From contig NZ_CP139438.1 of NCBI RefSeq assembly GCF_034258515.1, forward strand, positions 3,534,001 to 3,598,000: a stretch of DNA of 64,000 nt. The letters run 5' to 3'. Of this stretch, positions 57,512 to 64,000 are shown one piece after another. Every line of letters begins with the position of its first letter. The first letter of the stretch is position 1. The translations under genes and the position numbers were made by a program. The DNA comes from Pseudarthrobacter oxydans (GTDB lineage: Bacteria > Actinomycetota > Actinomycetes > Actinomycetales > Micrococcaceae). Under the pieces are notes generated by a model. The model was not told where the DNA came from. It saw only the letters and a list, made by a program, of their open reading frames with translations, and ran no database searches.

Positions 57512-58266
57512 CAGATCGGCAACTTCACATCGGTTTGGAACCAGTACTGGAGTTCGGTCACCCAGGCGCCCCAGACGCCGCTGGCCATCAGCAGGCCCAG
57601 CACCACCAGGATGCCCCCGCCGGTGCGCTGGATGGCCAGGCGGTGCTTGCGGAAGAACGCCATCACACCCATGCCGCGGCGGAGTGCCAAAGCGATCAGC
57701 AGGAAGGGAATGCCCAGGCCCAGGCTGTAGACAAAGGCCAGGAAGGCGCCCTTGGCGGCGGAGGAGCCGCCGGAGAGGCTCAGCAGCTGGACGGCGGAGT
57801 AGGTGGGGCCGATGCACGGCGCCCAGCCCAGCCCGAAGGTCAGGCCCAGCAGCGGCGCGCCCCAGAGCCCGGCCGGCGGCTTGGCGTGGATCTTGGCGTC
57901 GCGCTGCAGCCAGCTGAAGCCGCCCATGAACACCACGCCCATGACGATCACCAGGATGCCCAGGAGTTGGGTGATCCAGGCATTCTGCGTGCCCGTGATG
58001 AGGGTTCCCAGCTGGCCGAAGGCACCCCCCAGCAGGACGAAGATCACGGAGAAGCCGAGCACGAACAGTCCAATGCCCAGCAGCATCCGGCCGCGCTTCT
58101 GCTTTTCCAGGTCCACGCCGCTCAGCCCGGTGACGTAACCCAGGTACCCGGGAACCAGGGGCAGGACGCAGGGCGAGAGGAAGGAAACCAGTCCGGCCAG
58201 CAGTGCCACGGGAATGGCAAGGAGGAGCGAGCCGTTCAGGATGGCTTCGGCGAAGGGGCTGTTCAC
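57511..58266 (-). CDS. ccdA: Thiol:disulfide transporter CcdA
   Basis: CcdA (251 residues) passes reducing power across the membrane to keep apocytochrome c and TlpA-type thioredoxins reduced. It has six helices, and the two conserved cysteines lie in LVSFLSPCVLPLVPGYLGYV (C33) and GLGWAPCIGPTYS. It is followed by resB with a one-base overlap, and preceded 14 bp away by the TlpA/ResA-like gene. Confidence 0.95.
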   Translation of the reverse strand: MNSPFAEAILNGSLLLAIPVALLAGLVSFLSPCVLPLVPGYLGYVTGLSGVDLEKQKRGRMLLGIGLFVLGFSVIFVLLGGAFGQLGTLITGTQNAWITQLLGILVIVMGVVFMGGFSWLQRDAKIHAKPPAGLWGAPLLGLTFGLGWAPCIGPTYSAVQLLSLSGGSSAAKGAFLAFVYSLGLGIPFLLIALALRRGMGVMAFFRKHRLAIQRTGGGILVVLGLLMASGVWGAWVTELQYWFQTDVKLPI

Positions 58267-58280
58267 GGTCCGGGCCGCCG

Positions 58281-58919
58281 CTACTCTGCCACGGCGGCAG
58301 CGATGAGGGCCTTCAGGGTGCCCTTTTGGACTTCGCCCAGGACACGGGAGGCCACGCGGCCCTGCTTGTCCAGCACCAGGGTGGTGGGAACCGCGCCGGG
58401 CGGAACCAGCCCGGAGACGGCCAGGAGGACGCCGCCGCCCTTGTCGTCGAAGCTCGGGTAGGTCAGGTTGAAGTTCTTCTCGAACGCCTCTGCCGTGGCT
58501 TTCTCGTCCCGGAGGTTGACGCCGAAGAACTGCACGCCCTGGTCCGTGAATTCCTGGTGGAGCTCTTCCAGGATGGGCGCTTCCACCCGGCAGGGGGCGC
58601 AGGCCGCGAACCAGAAGTTCAGGACTGTCACTTTGCCCTGGAAGTCGGCGGGCGCAACCGCGGTGCCGTTGAACAGGGTGCCGTTGACCTGGATGGCGGA
58701 CTTGCGGTCTCCGGCGGCGAACTCCGTGACGGACCCGTCCCCGGCCACATAGTTCTTGTTGTCCCCCGCTTTGGCCTGCTGCGCCAGGGCGTCCTCCTGC
58801 GCACAGCCGGACAGCCCTAGGGCCAGGGCGGTCAGGGCGAGGCCGCCGGCAGCAAGCAGGCTGCGGCGGGAGGTGACGGGCGCAGGGGGCAGCCCGTTCC
58901 TTTCATTACTGTCGGTCAC
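58281..58919 (-). CDS. TlpA/ResA-like thioredoxin lipoprotein
   Basis: The 212-residue protein reduces the haem-binding CXXCH thiols of apocytochrome c outside the membrane. GTG 58919 is the start because the codon at 58922 is GTA, not a start, and the preceding gene ends there. The lipobox ALGLSGC places the lipidated cysteine at 39. The thioredoxin domain has FWFAACAPC (C107, C110), and PPGAVPTTLVLDKQG provides the cis-Pro loop. The histidine-phosphatase gene ends 2 bp upstream. Confidence 0.9.
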   Translation of the reverse strand: MTDSNERNGLPPAPVTSRRSLLAAGGLALTALALGLSGCAQEDALAQQAKAGDNKNYVAGDGSVTEFAAGDRKSAIQVNGTLFNGTAVAPADFQGKVTVLNFWFAACAPCRVEAPILEELHQEFTDQGVQFFGVNLRDEKATAEAFEKNFNLTYPSFDDKGGGVLLAVSGLVPPGAVPTTLVLDKQGRVASRVLGEVQKGTLKALIAAAVAE

Positions 58920-58921
58920 TA

Positions 58922-59602
58922 CTAGGCTCCAGGGGTGCTTGCCGCACCCGGAAGTAGGGAAGCCGCCGGTTCGCTGTACTGCACGCGCAGGAGCGCGCCG
59001 CCGTCGTCGAACACCAGCGACGTGATGGATGTCAGCGTGCATTCACGCTTCCGGGGGTCGTGCCACAGGGGCCTGCCCTCGGCGCTCAGCCGGGTGGCCC
59101 AGATGGGGAGCTGGTGGCTGACCATGATCGCTTCAGGCCCGTCCGTTCCGAAGTCCCCGGCTGCCAGTTCGATGGCGCGCAGCCGTGCATCCTGCACCGC
59201 TTCCATCACCCGGGAGGCCTGGTTCCTGTAGGGCTCGCCCCACGAGGGCCGCAGCGGGTTGACCAGCCGGGGCCAGTGCTTGGGCCGGCGAAGCTCCGCC
59301 TTGGTGACCTTCATGCCCTCGAAGTAGTTCTCCGCCTCGATGATCCGCTCGTCCGTGTGGATTTCCAGGTGCAGGGCGTCCGACGTCGGCCGTGCAGTTT
59401 CCTGCGCACGGTCCAGCGGCGACGCTGCCAGGTAGGTGATGCGGGCGCCGGCTGCGGCGCGGCGGCGGAAGTGCTCGGCGAGCATGCGCGCCATCTCCTG
59501 CCCCAGCTCGGAGAGGTGGAATTCGGGCAGCCTTCCGTACAGAACGCCGTCAGGGTTGTGGACCTCGCCGTGGCGGAGCAAATGGACAGTGGCTTGGGGC
59601 AT
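58922..59602 (-). CDS. Histidine phosphatase (phosphoglycerate mutase superfamily)
   Basis: ATG 59602 starts MPQATVHLLRHGEVHNPDG with the catalytic RHGE at 10-13. The second histidine is in IMVSHQLPIW. The 226-residue size and the SPLDRAQETARP segment are typical of the histidine phosphatase (PhoE/GpmB-like) branch. The substrate is unknown. It heads the cytochrome c maturation operon, in which the next gene begins 2 bp after its stop. Confidence 0.9.
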   Translation of the reverse strand: MPQATVHLLRHGEVHNPDGVLYGRLPEFHLSELGQEMARMLAEHFRRRAAAGARITYLAASPLDRAQETARPTSDALHLEIHTDERIIEAENYFEGMKVTKAELRRPKHWPRLVNPLRPSWGEPYRNQASRVMEAVQDARLRAIELAAGDFGTDGPEAIMVSHQLPIWATRLSAEGRPLWHDPRKRECTLTSITSLVFDDGGALLRVQYSEPAASLLPGAASTPGA

Positions 59603-59695
59603 GTTTACCAGTTTCTCAAAGATGGCGTGCGATCCGAAATCTTCTACACAGAGTAGAACTGAAGTTTTTGAAGAAATGTTCCGAAGATGGGAATG

Positions 59696-59715
59696 AAACA
59701 TGCAAATGCATGTTT
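59696..59715. promoter_or_regulatory. 20-bp palindrome in the AT-rich yceI upstream region
   Basis: AAACATGCA, two A, TGCATGTTT is a near-perfect palindrome about 85 bp before the yceI start, inside a region much richer in A/T than the window average. It may be a repressor site. Confidence 0.5.
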
Positions 59716-59735
59716 ATACTGGATGCAGCAGTTAG

Positions 59736-59747
59736 TTGATACTTCAA
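59736..59747. promoter_or_regulatory. MarR-like half-palindrome near the yceI promoter
   Basis: TTGATACTTCAA is an inverted repeat of TTGA/TCAA; a second partial copy (GAAGCTTCAA) lies downstream at 59753-59762. Either could be part of a MarR-type operator (inference). Confidence 0.35.
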
Positions 59748-59799
59748 CAGATGAAGCTTCAATAGCAGAACCCTCACAGCACACACAAGGAGCAAAATC

Positions 59800-60348
59800 A
59801 TGGCACTTCCCGCAGACGTCACCACCGGCACCTGGACCCTGGACAACTCCCACAGCGAGATCGGCTTCACCGTCCGCCACGCGGGCATCAGCAAGGTCCG
59901 CGGCCAGTTCAAGGAAGCCGCAGCAACCCTGGACCTCCCTGAGGATGTGGCCGGCGCGAAGATCAACGCCACCATCAACACGGCCAGCTTCGATTCCGGC
60001 GATGCCAACCGCGACGGCCACGTCAAGGGCGAGGACTTCTTCGACGTGGAGAAGTTCCCCGAGATCTCCTTCGTCTCCAACGGCCTGGTGGCCAAGGGCA
60101 ACAGCTACGAGCTGACCGGGGACCTGACCATCAAGGGCGTCACCCGCCCCGTCACGCTGGACACCGAGTTCAACGGCGTGGCCGTGGACCCGTTCGGCAA
60201 CACCCGCGCCGGCGTTTCCGCTGAGACCACCATCAGCCGCAAGGACTTCGGCCTGACCTGGAACGCTGTCCTGGAGACCGGCGGCGTCCTGGTGAGCGAC
60301 AAGGTGGCCATCAACCTGGAACTGGCTTTCATCGCTCCCGCAGCGTAA
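59800..60348 (+). CDS. YceI-family lipid-binding protein
   Basis: The 182-residue protein is a lipocalin-like beta barrel of the YceI family: GTWTLDNSHSEIGFTVRHAGISKVRG at the start, DPFGNTRAGV and SRKDFGLTWN later. YceI proteins bind isoprenoid (polyprenyl) chains, such as long quinone precursors. No signal peptide is evident, so this copy is probably cytoplasmic. A terminator follows at 60363. It stands alone with its own promoter region. Confidence 0.9.
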   Translation: MALPADVTTGTWTLDNSHSEIGFTVRHAGISKVRGQFKEAAATLDLPEDVAGAKINATINTASFDSGDANRDGHVKGEDFFDVEKFPEISFVSNGLVAKGNSYELTGDLTIKGVTRPVTLDTEFNGVAVDPFGNTRAGVSAETTISRKDFGLTWNAVLETGGVLVSDKVAINLELAFIAPAA

Positions 60349-60362
60349 TCGCCTTTCCCGCC

Positions 60363-60415
60363 GGCACCCCGGCACTGGACGTCCGCAGTCCGGTGCCGGG
60401 GTGCCTCCTTTTAAC
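60363..60415 (+). terminator. Intrinsic terminator after yceI
   Basis: An 18-bp stem is formed by 60363-60380 and 60388-60405 (one G.U pair), with loop GTCCGCA, followed by TCCTTTTAAC. Confidence 0.85.
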
Positions 60416-60461
60416 TCCCGACTCCACTCCCCCCTCGCCGGAGGGGTTTACAGTGAGGGCC

Positions 60462-60929
60462 ATGAGCAACTCTCCCAGCGCGCCCCGGACCGGTTTCGCC
60501 CGGATCTTCGCGGTGGCGGCCCTTCCCACCGAACTCAAGGTTTCGTTCTGGATCTGGTTCGTGGGCGGCATCCTGGGCCTGCTGGGGGGACTCCTCGGCA
60601 TGCTGGCCTCCCTGGTGCTCTTCGCTGCTGCGCCGGGAGCCGCAACCCAGGTGCTGCTGCTCATGCTGCTGGCGGCCAGCGTGGGGGCGGCCCAGATCGT
60701 GTTCGCCCTCGCCATGAAAGAGGGGAAGCACCGGGCACGGCTGGGCCTGACGGCACTCACCGGCATCACCCTGGTCCTGGCCGTCGCCAACGGGGCCATG
60801 GGCGTGGGCCAGGCTGGCAACTGGGCTGCCTTCCTCATCAGCCTGGCCGCCACTGTCCTTCTCTGGCTGCCCCGTTCGCAGGCCTTCTTTGCCGCAGCAG
60901 GACGGCGCGGGAATACCTCTTCCGAATGA
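60462..60929 (+). CDS. Small integral membrane protein of unknown function
   Basis: The 155-residue protein starts at ATG 60462 after a GGAGGGG ribosome site farther upstream and GAGGG adjacent. It has four membrane helices (about 25-60, 65-85, 95-115, 120-140). The N-terminus (PRTGFARIFAVAALPTELKVSFWIW) resembles one in the next membrane protein, so the two may be related. Function is unknown. Confidence 0.8.
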   Translation: MSNSPSAPRTGFARIFAVAALPTELKVSFWIWFVGGILGLLGGLLGMLASLVLFAAAPGAATQVLLLMLLAASVGAAQIVFALAMKEGKHRARLGLTALTGITLVLAVANGAMGVGQAGNWAAFLISLAATVLLWLPRSQAFFAAAGRRGNTSSE

Positions 60930-61038
60930 CCCACAAGCCGCCCGCCCCGGAGTACGGTGGACTTAAGCCATGCTGGGGGTAGGGCACAGGACCATTCCCG
61001 GCAGCCTACCTGGAACCCGACATGCAAAAGGAACGCCC

Positions 61039-61860
61039 ATGAGTACTCCCCCTGTCCCGCCTCCCGTTCCAAACGATCCCGAGTCCGGCTCCGAGCCTGG
61101 CACGCAGGGTCCCCGCTACGGCCAGAACGCACCCCAGTCCGGCGCCCCGCAGTACGGCCAGAACGCACCCCAGTACGGGCAGAGCGCCCCGCAGTACGGC
61201 CAGCAGTCCGGCGCGCCCCAGTACGGGCAGAACGCCCCGCAGTACGGCCAGCAGTCCGGCGCACCCCAGTACGGGCAAAACGCGCCGCAGTACGGCCAGA
61301 ACCCGCCGGCGGCTCCGGGCTACGGGCAGCAGCCGTACGGGCAGTCACCCTACGCGCAATACCCGTCGGAGCAGCCGCAGCCGTCCGGAAGCACGGGCGT
61401 TCCCCAGCTGGTCAACATTTCGTTCTGGTTGCTGATCGCCTCTGCCGCCATCTTCGTTGCCTCCGCGCTTGCCGGCCTCACCACGCTGGATGATCCCCGG
61501 TTCCGCGATGTCTTCGACAGCCAGGTCCAGGGCACCGGCGCCGGAGTCACGTACGAGGATATGAAGGGTGTCATCGCCGGCACCCTGGTGGTTTTCACCA
61601 TCATCGGCCTGGCGCTGTACTTGTTGGTGGCATTCTTTGTCCGCAAGGGCAAGAACTGGGCACGCATCCTGGGCACCGTCTTCGCGGCACTTTCCGTCCT
61701 GGGCCTCTTCGGCCCTCCCAGTTTCGCGACCATCGGCACGTTGTTGGGGATCGCGGCCATTGTGCTGCTCTACCTGCCTGGTGCCGCTCCGTATTTCCGG
61801 CGGCAGCAGCCGTTCGCCAATCCGTACGGCGGCAACATGGGCAACCCGTACGGCCGGTAG
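61039..61860 (+). CDS. Membrane protein with N-terminal PQYGQ repeats
   Basis: The 273-residue protein has a disordered N-terminal ~110 residues made of repeats of APQYGQN/QSG units, then four membrane helices (about 137-160, 190-215, 225-245, 248-265), ending NPYGGNMGNPYGR. GGAACG precedes the ATG 61039. The helical part (VNISFWLLIASAAIFVASALAG) resembles the previous gene's. The layout fits small actinobacterial proteins with Tyr/Gln/Pro-rich heads; function is unknown. Confidence 0.85.
   Translation: MSTPPVPPPVPNDPESGSEPGTQGPRYGQNAPQSGAPQYGQNAPQYGQSAPQYGQQSGAPQYGQNAPQYGQQSGAPQYGQNAPQYGQNPPAAPGYGQQPYGQSPYAQYPSEQPQPSGSTGVPQLVNISFWLLIASAAIFVASALAGLTTLDDPRFRDVFDSQVQGTGAGVTYEDMKGVIAGTLVVFTIIGLALYLLVAFFVRKGKNWARILGTVFAALSVLGLFGPPSFATIGTLLGIAAIVLLYLPGAAPYFRRQQPFANPYGGNMGNPYGR
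61125..61310 (+). repeat. APQYGQN-encoding tandem repeats
   Basis: The coding sequence repeats short units (GCCCCGCAGTACGGCCAG with variants) about eight times, encoding APQYGQ plus N or QSG. It marks a low-complexity head and may vary in copy number between strains. Confidence 0.85.
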
Positions 61861-61921
61861 TCCAGGCACCAACCACCCTGCGGGCGTGGGTCCCGAAAAG
61901 CAGCCGGAACCGCGAAGGAAC

Positions 61922-62659
61922 CTAGGCGGTCTGGCCCGGGGCCTGCGCCCGCTGTGCGTGGTAGGCCAGGATCTGCAGCTCCGTTGCCATGTCCACCTTG
62001 CGGAGGTTGACCCCCTCCGGCACCTGGAGCATCACGGGGGCGAAACTCAGGACGCTGCGGACGCCGGCCGCCACCACGCGGTCGCAAACATCCTGGGCCA
62101 CGGCGGCCGGCAGTGCCAGCACCACCATGTTGGCCCCGGTCCGGTGCAACACCGCTTCCAGGTCGGCCACGTCGCTGACCCGCAGCCAGCCCACTTCGTT
62201 GCCCACCACCATCTGGTCCGCGTCAAAAATGGCAACTACGTCGAAGCCGCGGGATTCAAAGCCGCCGTACCGGGCCAGGGCCTTGCCCAGGTTGCCGGCA
62301 CCCACGATCGCCACTTTCCAGTCGTGCGTAAGTCCCAGGGCGGCCGCGATGTGCCGGCTCAAGTACTGCACCTCGTAGCCCACACCGCGGGTTCCATACG
62401 AACCAACGTGGGAGAGGTCTTTGCGCAGGGTTGCGGAGCTGACGCCCGAGGCCTCGGCGAGGGATTCTGAGGAGACCCGCTCCACCCCCTCGGAGAGCAG
62501 GGTGTTGAGGGCGCGCAGGTAGAGGGTCAGCCGTGCCACGGCAGCGGGCGGAATCTGTTTACCCGCCGTGCCCGTGGCTCCCGGCAGGTCCGGGACAGCC
62601 TGGGGAGTTGAATCCAGCGAAGCCACCAGCTCCTCCCTCGCATTGCGTCGTGACACCAC
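61922..62659 (-). CDS. rex: Redox-sensing transcriptional repressor Rex
   Basis: Rex senses the NADH/NAD+ ratio and represses respiratory and fermentative genes when NADH is low. The 245-residue protein has an N-terminal extension (about 35 residues), a winged-helix domain (about 40-110; SSATLRKDLSHVGSYGTRGVGY), and a Rossmann NAD-binding domain with IVGAGNLGKALARY. The closing region VLSFAPVMLQVPEGVNLRKVDM is highly characteristic. A search for a Rex box upstream of it by eye found none. Confidence 0.95.
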   Translation of the reverse strand: MVSRRNAREELVASLDSTPQAVPDLPGATGTAGKQIPPAAVARLTLYLRALNTLLSEGVERVSSESLAEASGVSSATLRKDLSHVGSYGTRGVGYEVQYLSRHIAAALGLTHDWKVAIVGAGNLGKALARYGGFESRGFDVVAIFDADQMVVGNEVGWLRVSDVADLEAVLHRTGANMVVLALPAAVAQDVCDRVVAAGVRSVLSFAPVMLQVPEGVNLRKVDMATELQILAYHAQRAQAPGQTA

Positions 62660-62730
62660 TCTAGAGCCCCATCAGCATTGCCAACAAAGCAGGTGACGCC
62701 GATGTCCGCATCATCACAAGGTGCTGCTCC

Positions 62731-62985
62731 CTACTGCGCCATTGCCTGCCGGAGCACGCGTTCAAGGCGGGCTTCGTCGATCTTCCAGAAATCGCGCTGC
62801 ACCCCGTCCACCAGCACCACGGGGATTTCTTCCGCATAGCGTTCACGGAGTTCCGGCTGGTGGTCCACCAACTCCTCGTCCCACTCAAGTCCCAGCGATG
62901 CGGTAACCCGCCCGACGGCGTCGCGCGCGTCTTCGCAAAGGTGGCAGTCTGCTTTGGTGATGAGGAGGACGCGCGGTGAGGCCAT
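62731..62985 (-). CDS. Glutaredoxin-family protein
   Basis: The 84-residue protein has the redox motif CHLC (C14, C17), then EIPVVLVDGV with the cis-Pro, and a C-terminal helix. Small actinobacterial thioredoxin-fold proteins of this type are common next to rex. It is upstream of rex on the same strand, 71 bp away. Its partner is unknown. Confidence 0.9.
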   Translation of the reverse strand: MASPRVLLITKADCHLCEDARDAVGRVTASLGLEWDEELVDHQPELRERYAEEIPVVLVDGVQRDFWKIDEARLERVLRQAMAQ

Positions 62986-63074
62986 GCCTTAACGGTATCC
63001 CCGTTGCCCGGGCGCGGCGACGTCCGGCGTGACACCGCAGTGGGATGAAGAGTGGATTGACTAGACTCAACTGC

Positions 63075-63893
63075 ATGCCCGTTGAGAAATACGTCGCCGT
63101 AGTCACCAAGCCGGTTGCTGCGCCGCAGCCCGGCGAGGCGGCGTTCTTCGATGTGGACAACACCCTGATGCGCGGCGCCAGCCTCTTCCACGTTGCACGG
63201 AAGATGCACCAGCGCGGCGCCTTCACCATGACCCAGGCTGCCGGCTTTGCCTGGAAGCAGTTCAAGTTCGTGGCCCGCGGCGAGAACATCGACGACGTCC
63301 ATGCGGTGCGCGACTCCGCCCTGACCCTCGCCGCGGGGATCACGGTCGACGACGTAAAAGCCTTGGGCGAAGAGGTCTACGACGAGATGATCGCCTCGAG
63401 GATCTGGCCCGGCGCCAAGGCCTTGGCGGAGCAGCACCTGCGGGTTGGCCGCCGGGTGTGGCTGGTGACCGCCACACCCATCGAAGTGGCCACCGTGATT
63501 TCCACCCGGCTGGGACTGACCGGAGCCCTGGGAACGGTGGGCGAAATACATGACGGCATGTACACGGGCCGGCTGGTGGGGGACATCCTGCACGGCTCCG
63601 CCAAGGCCGTTGCCGTCCGGGCCATTGCCGACGCCGAAGAGCTGGACCTGATGCGCTGCTGGGCCTACAGCGACTCCTACAACGACATCCCCCTGCTGAC
63701 CCTGGTGGGCCACCCCGTGGCCATAAACCCGGACGCCCGTCTGCGCCGGCACGCCCGGGACAACAATTGGCCCGTCTACGACTTCCGCGCAGGCCGCCGC
63801 GCAGCCACGCTCGGGCTCAAAGCGGCAACGGCCTGCGGCGCCGTCTACGGTCTCTGGAAGGGGTTCGCCCGCATCCGGGGCCCCCGCGTCTAG
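63075..63893 (+). CDS. HAD-IB family hydrolase (SerB-like phosphatase)
   Basis: The product has 272 residues from ATG 63075 (an upstream in-frame ATG at 63045 is possible). Motif I FFDVDNTLMRG carries the nucleophilic Asp; motif II is VTATP; motif III/IV is AYSDSYNDIPLL with Lys in GSAKAVAVR. HAD-IB enzymes hydrolyse phosphoesters such as phosphoserine or lysophospholipids; the substrate is unknown. It is divergent from the glutaredoxin gene and followed by a terminator at 63907. Confidence 0.9.
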   Translation: MPVEKYVAVVTKPVAAPQPGEAAFFDVDNTLMRGASLFHVARKMHQRGAFTMTQAAGFAWKQFKFVARGENIDDVHAVRDSALTLAAGITVDDVKALGEEVYDEMIASRIWPGAKALAEQHLRVGRRVWLVTATPIEVATVISTRLGLTGALGTVGEIHDGMYTGRLVGDILHGSAKAVAVRAIADAEELDLMRCWAYSDSYNDIPLLTLVGHPVAINPDARLRRHARDNNWPVYDFRAGRRAATLGLKAATACGAVYGLWKGFARIRGPRV

Positions 63894-63906
63894 GCAGCGC
63901 CAACAG

Positions 63907-63940
63907 AAATGCCCGCCACCTCGGAAGGCGGCGGGCATTT
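63907..63940. terminator. Intrinsic terminator between HAD and the bS22-like gene
   Basis: Eleven-bp arms AAATGCCCGCC (63907-63917) and complement (63930-63940) enclose a 12-base loop; T-rich ends lie on both strands, suiting the convergent genes on either side. Confidence 0.8.
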
Positions 63941-63960
63941 CCACGCAGTTCGAAGTATTG

Positions 63961-64000
63961 CTACTTCTTGTTGCGGCGCTGGTGACGGGTCTTGCGAAGC
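63961..64000 (-). CDS. bS22/AURKAIP1-type small ribosomal protein, 3' end only
   Basis: Only the last codons are in the window, running off the right edge. The minus-strand frame ends LRKTRHQRRNKK and then TAG. This exact C-terminal pattern is what I recall for the ~32-residue actinobacterial AURKAIP1/COX24-domain protein that corresponds to bS22. The product is tiny, basic and ribosome-associated. Its 5' end lies outside. Confidence 0.8.
   Translation of the reverse strand, partial: LRKTRHQRRNKK

Noticed and set aside
1..64000. Prophage, insertion sequence or plasmid segment
   Set aside because: No integrase, transposase, phage structural or replication gene was recognised, and composition is fairly even except near 59.6-59.8 kb.

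Overview
This is a gene-dense, high-GC window from an actinobacterium. The GC-rich codon use, frequent GTG/TTG starts, an actinobacterial class-E-like sorting motif (LAxTG), a Rex/glutaredoxin/HAD/bS22-like neighbourhood and characteristic intergenic palindromes point to the Micrococcaceae, most likely Arthrobacter or Pseudarthrobacter. That placement is an inference from gene content. I see no rRNA, tRNA, insertion sequence, prophage or CRISPR array.

Layout. (1) 1-7.6 kb: a tightly overlapping run of two GT4 glycosyltransferases, an ABC exporter half-transporter and two APH-fold phosphotransferases, converging on a UDP-glucose 6-dehydrogenase. It looks like a glycoconjugate or exopolysaccharide locus. 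(2) 7.7-9.7 kb: pta without ackA beside it. (3) 9.9-27.1 kb: a dispersed phenylacetate (paa) catabolic region: paaI-paaK, a TetR regulator divergent from an unusual metallo-beta-lactamase/MDR-dehydrogenase fusion, paaZ divergent from a hotdog thioesterase, and a thiolase-hydratase-dehydrogenase operon. Four matching 22-bp palindromes sit at the four paa promoters and suggest one PaaR regulon. Unrelated genes (HtrA-like protease, VOC protein, sortase-anchored serine protease, phosphatase, GNAT) are interspersed. (4) 27-45 kb: small stress proteins, a DinB-type polymerase, an amino acid permease, the nirBD nitrite reductase with a small partner gene, an ABC-F protein, a Mn/Zn ABC importer, a CPBP protease, and menB-menE-menA of menaquinone synthesis.

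(5) 45.5-54.5 kb, the most unusual part: five genes on the minus strand in the order membrane-anchored Hsp70/DnaK-like ATPase, LuxR-type regulator, IniB-like acidic repeat protein, and two dynamin-like GTPases (IniA-like and IniC-like). This resembles the mycobacterial isoniazid-inducible iniBAC locus, but with an Hsp70-like protein carrying a single membrane segment and a proline-rich tail, and an IniB whose repeats are Asp/Asn/Ser-rich instead of Gly/Ala-rich. A terminator-like hairpin separates iniB from the GTPase pair. (6) 54.6-64 kb: a cytochrome c maturation operon (phosphatase, TlpA/ResA-like, CcdA, ResB, CcsB), YceI, two small membrane proteins, Rex, a glutaredoxin-like protein, a HAD hydrolase, and the 3' end of a bS22/AURKAIP1-type tiny ribosomal protein at the right edge.

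Together, regions 4-6 supply much of a respiratory system (menaquinone, cytochrome c maturation, NADH-dependent nitrite reduction, redox sensing by Rex), and region 3 supplies aromatic-acid catabolism. Starts were adjusted by hand where homology, a Shine-Dalgarno sequence or an overlap favoured an internal start. No database search was possible, so family names rest on recognised motifs.
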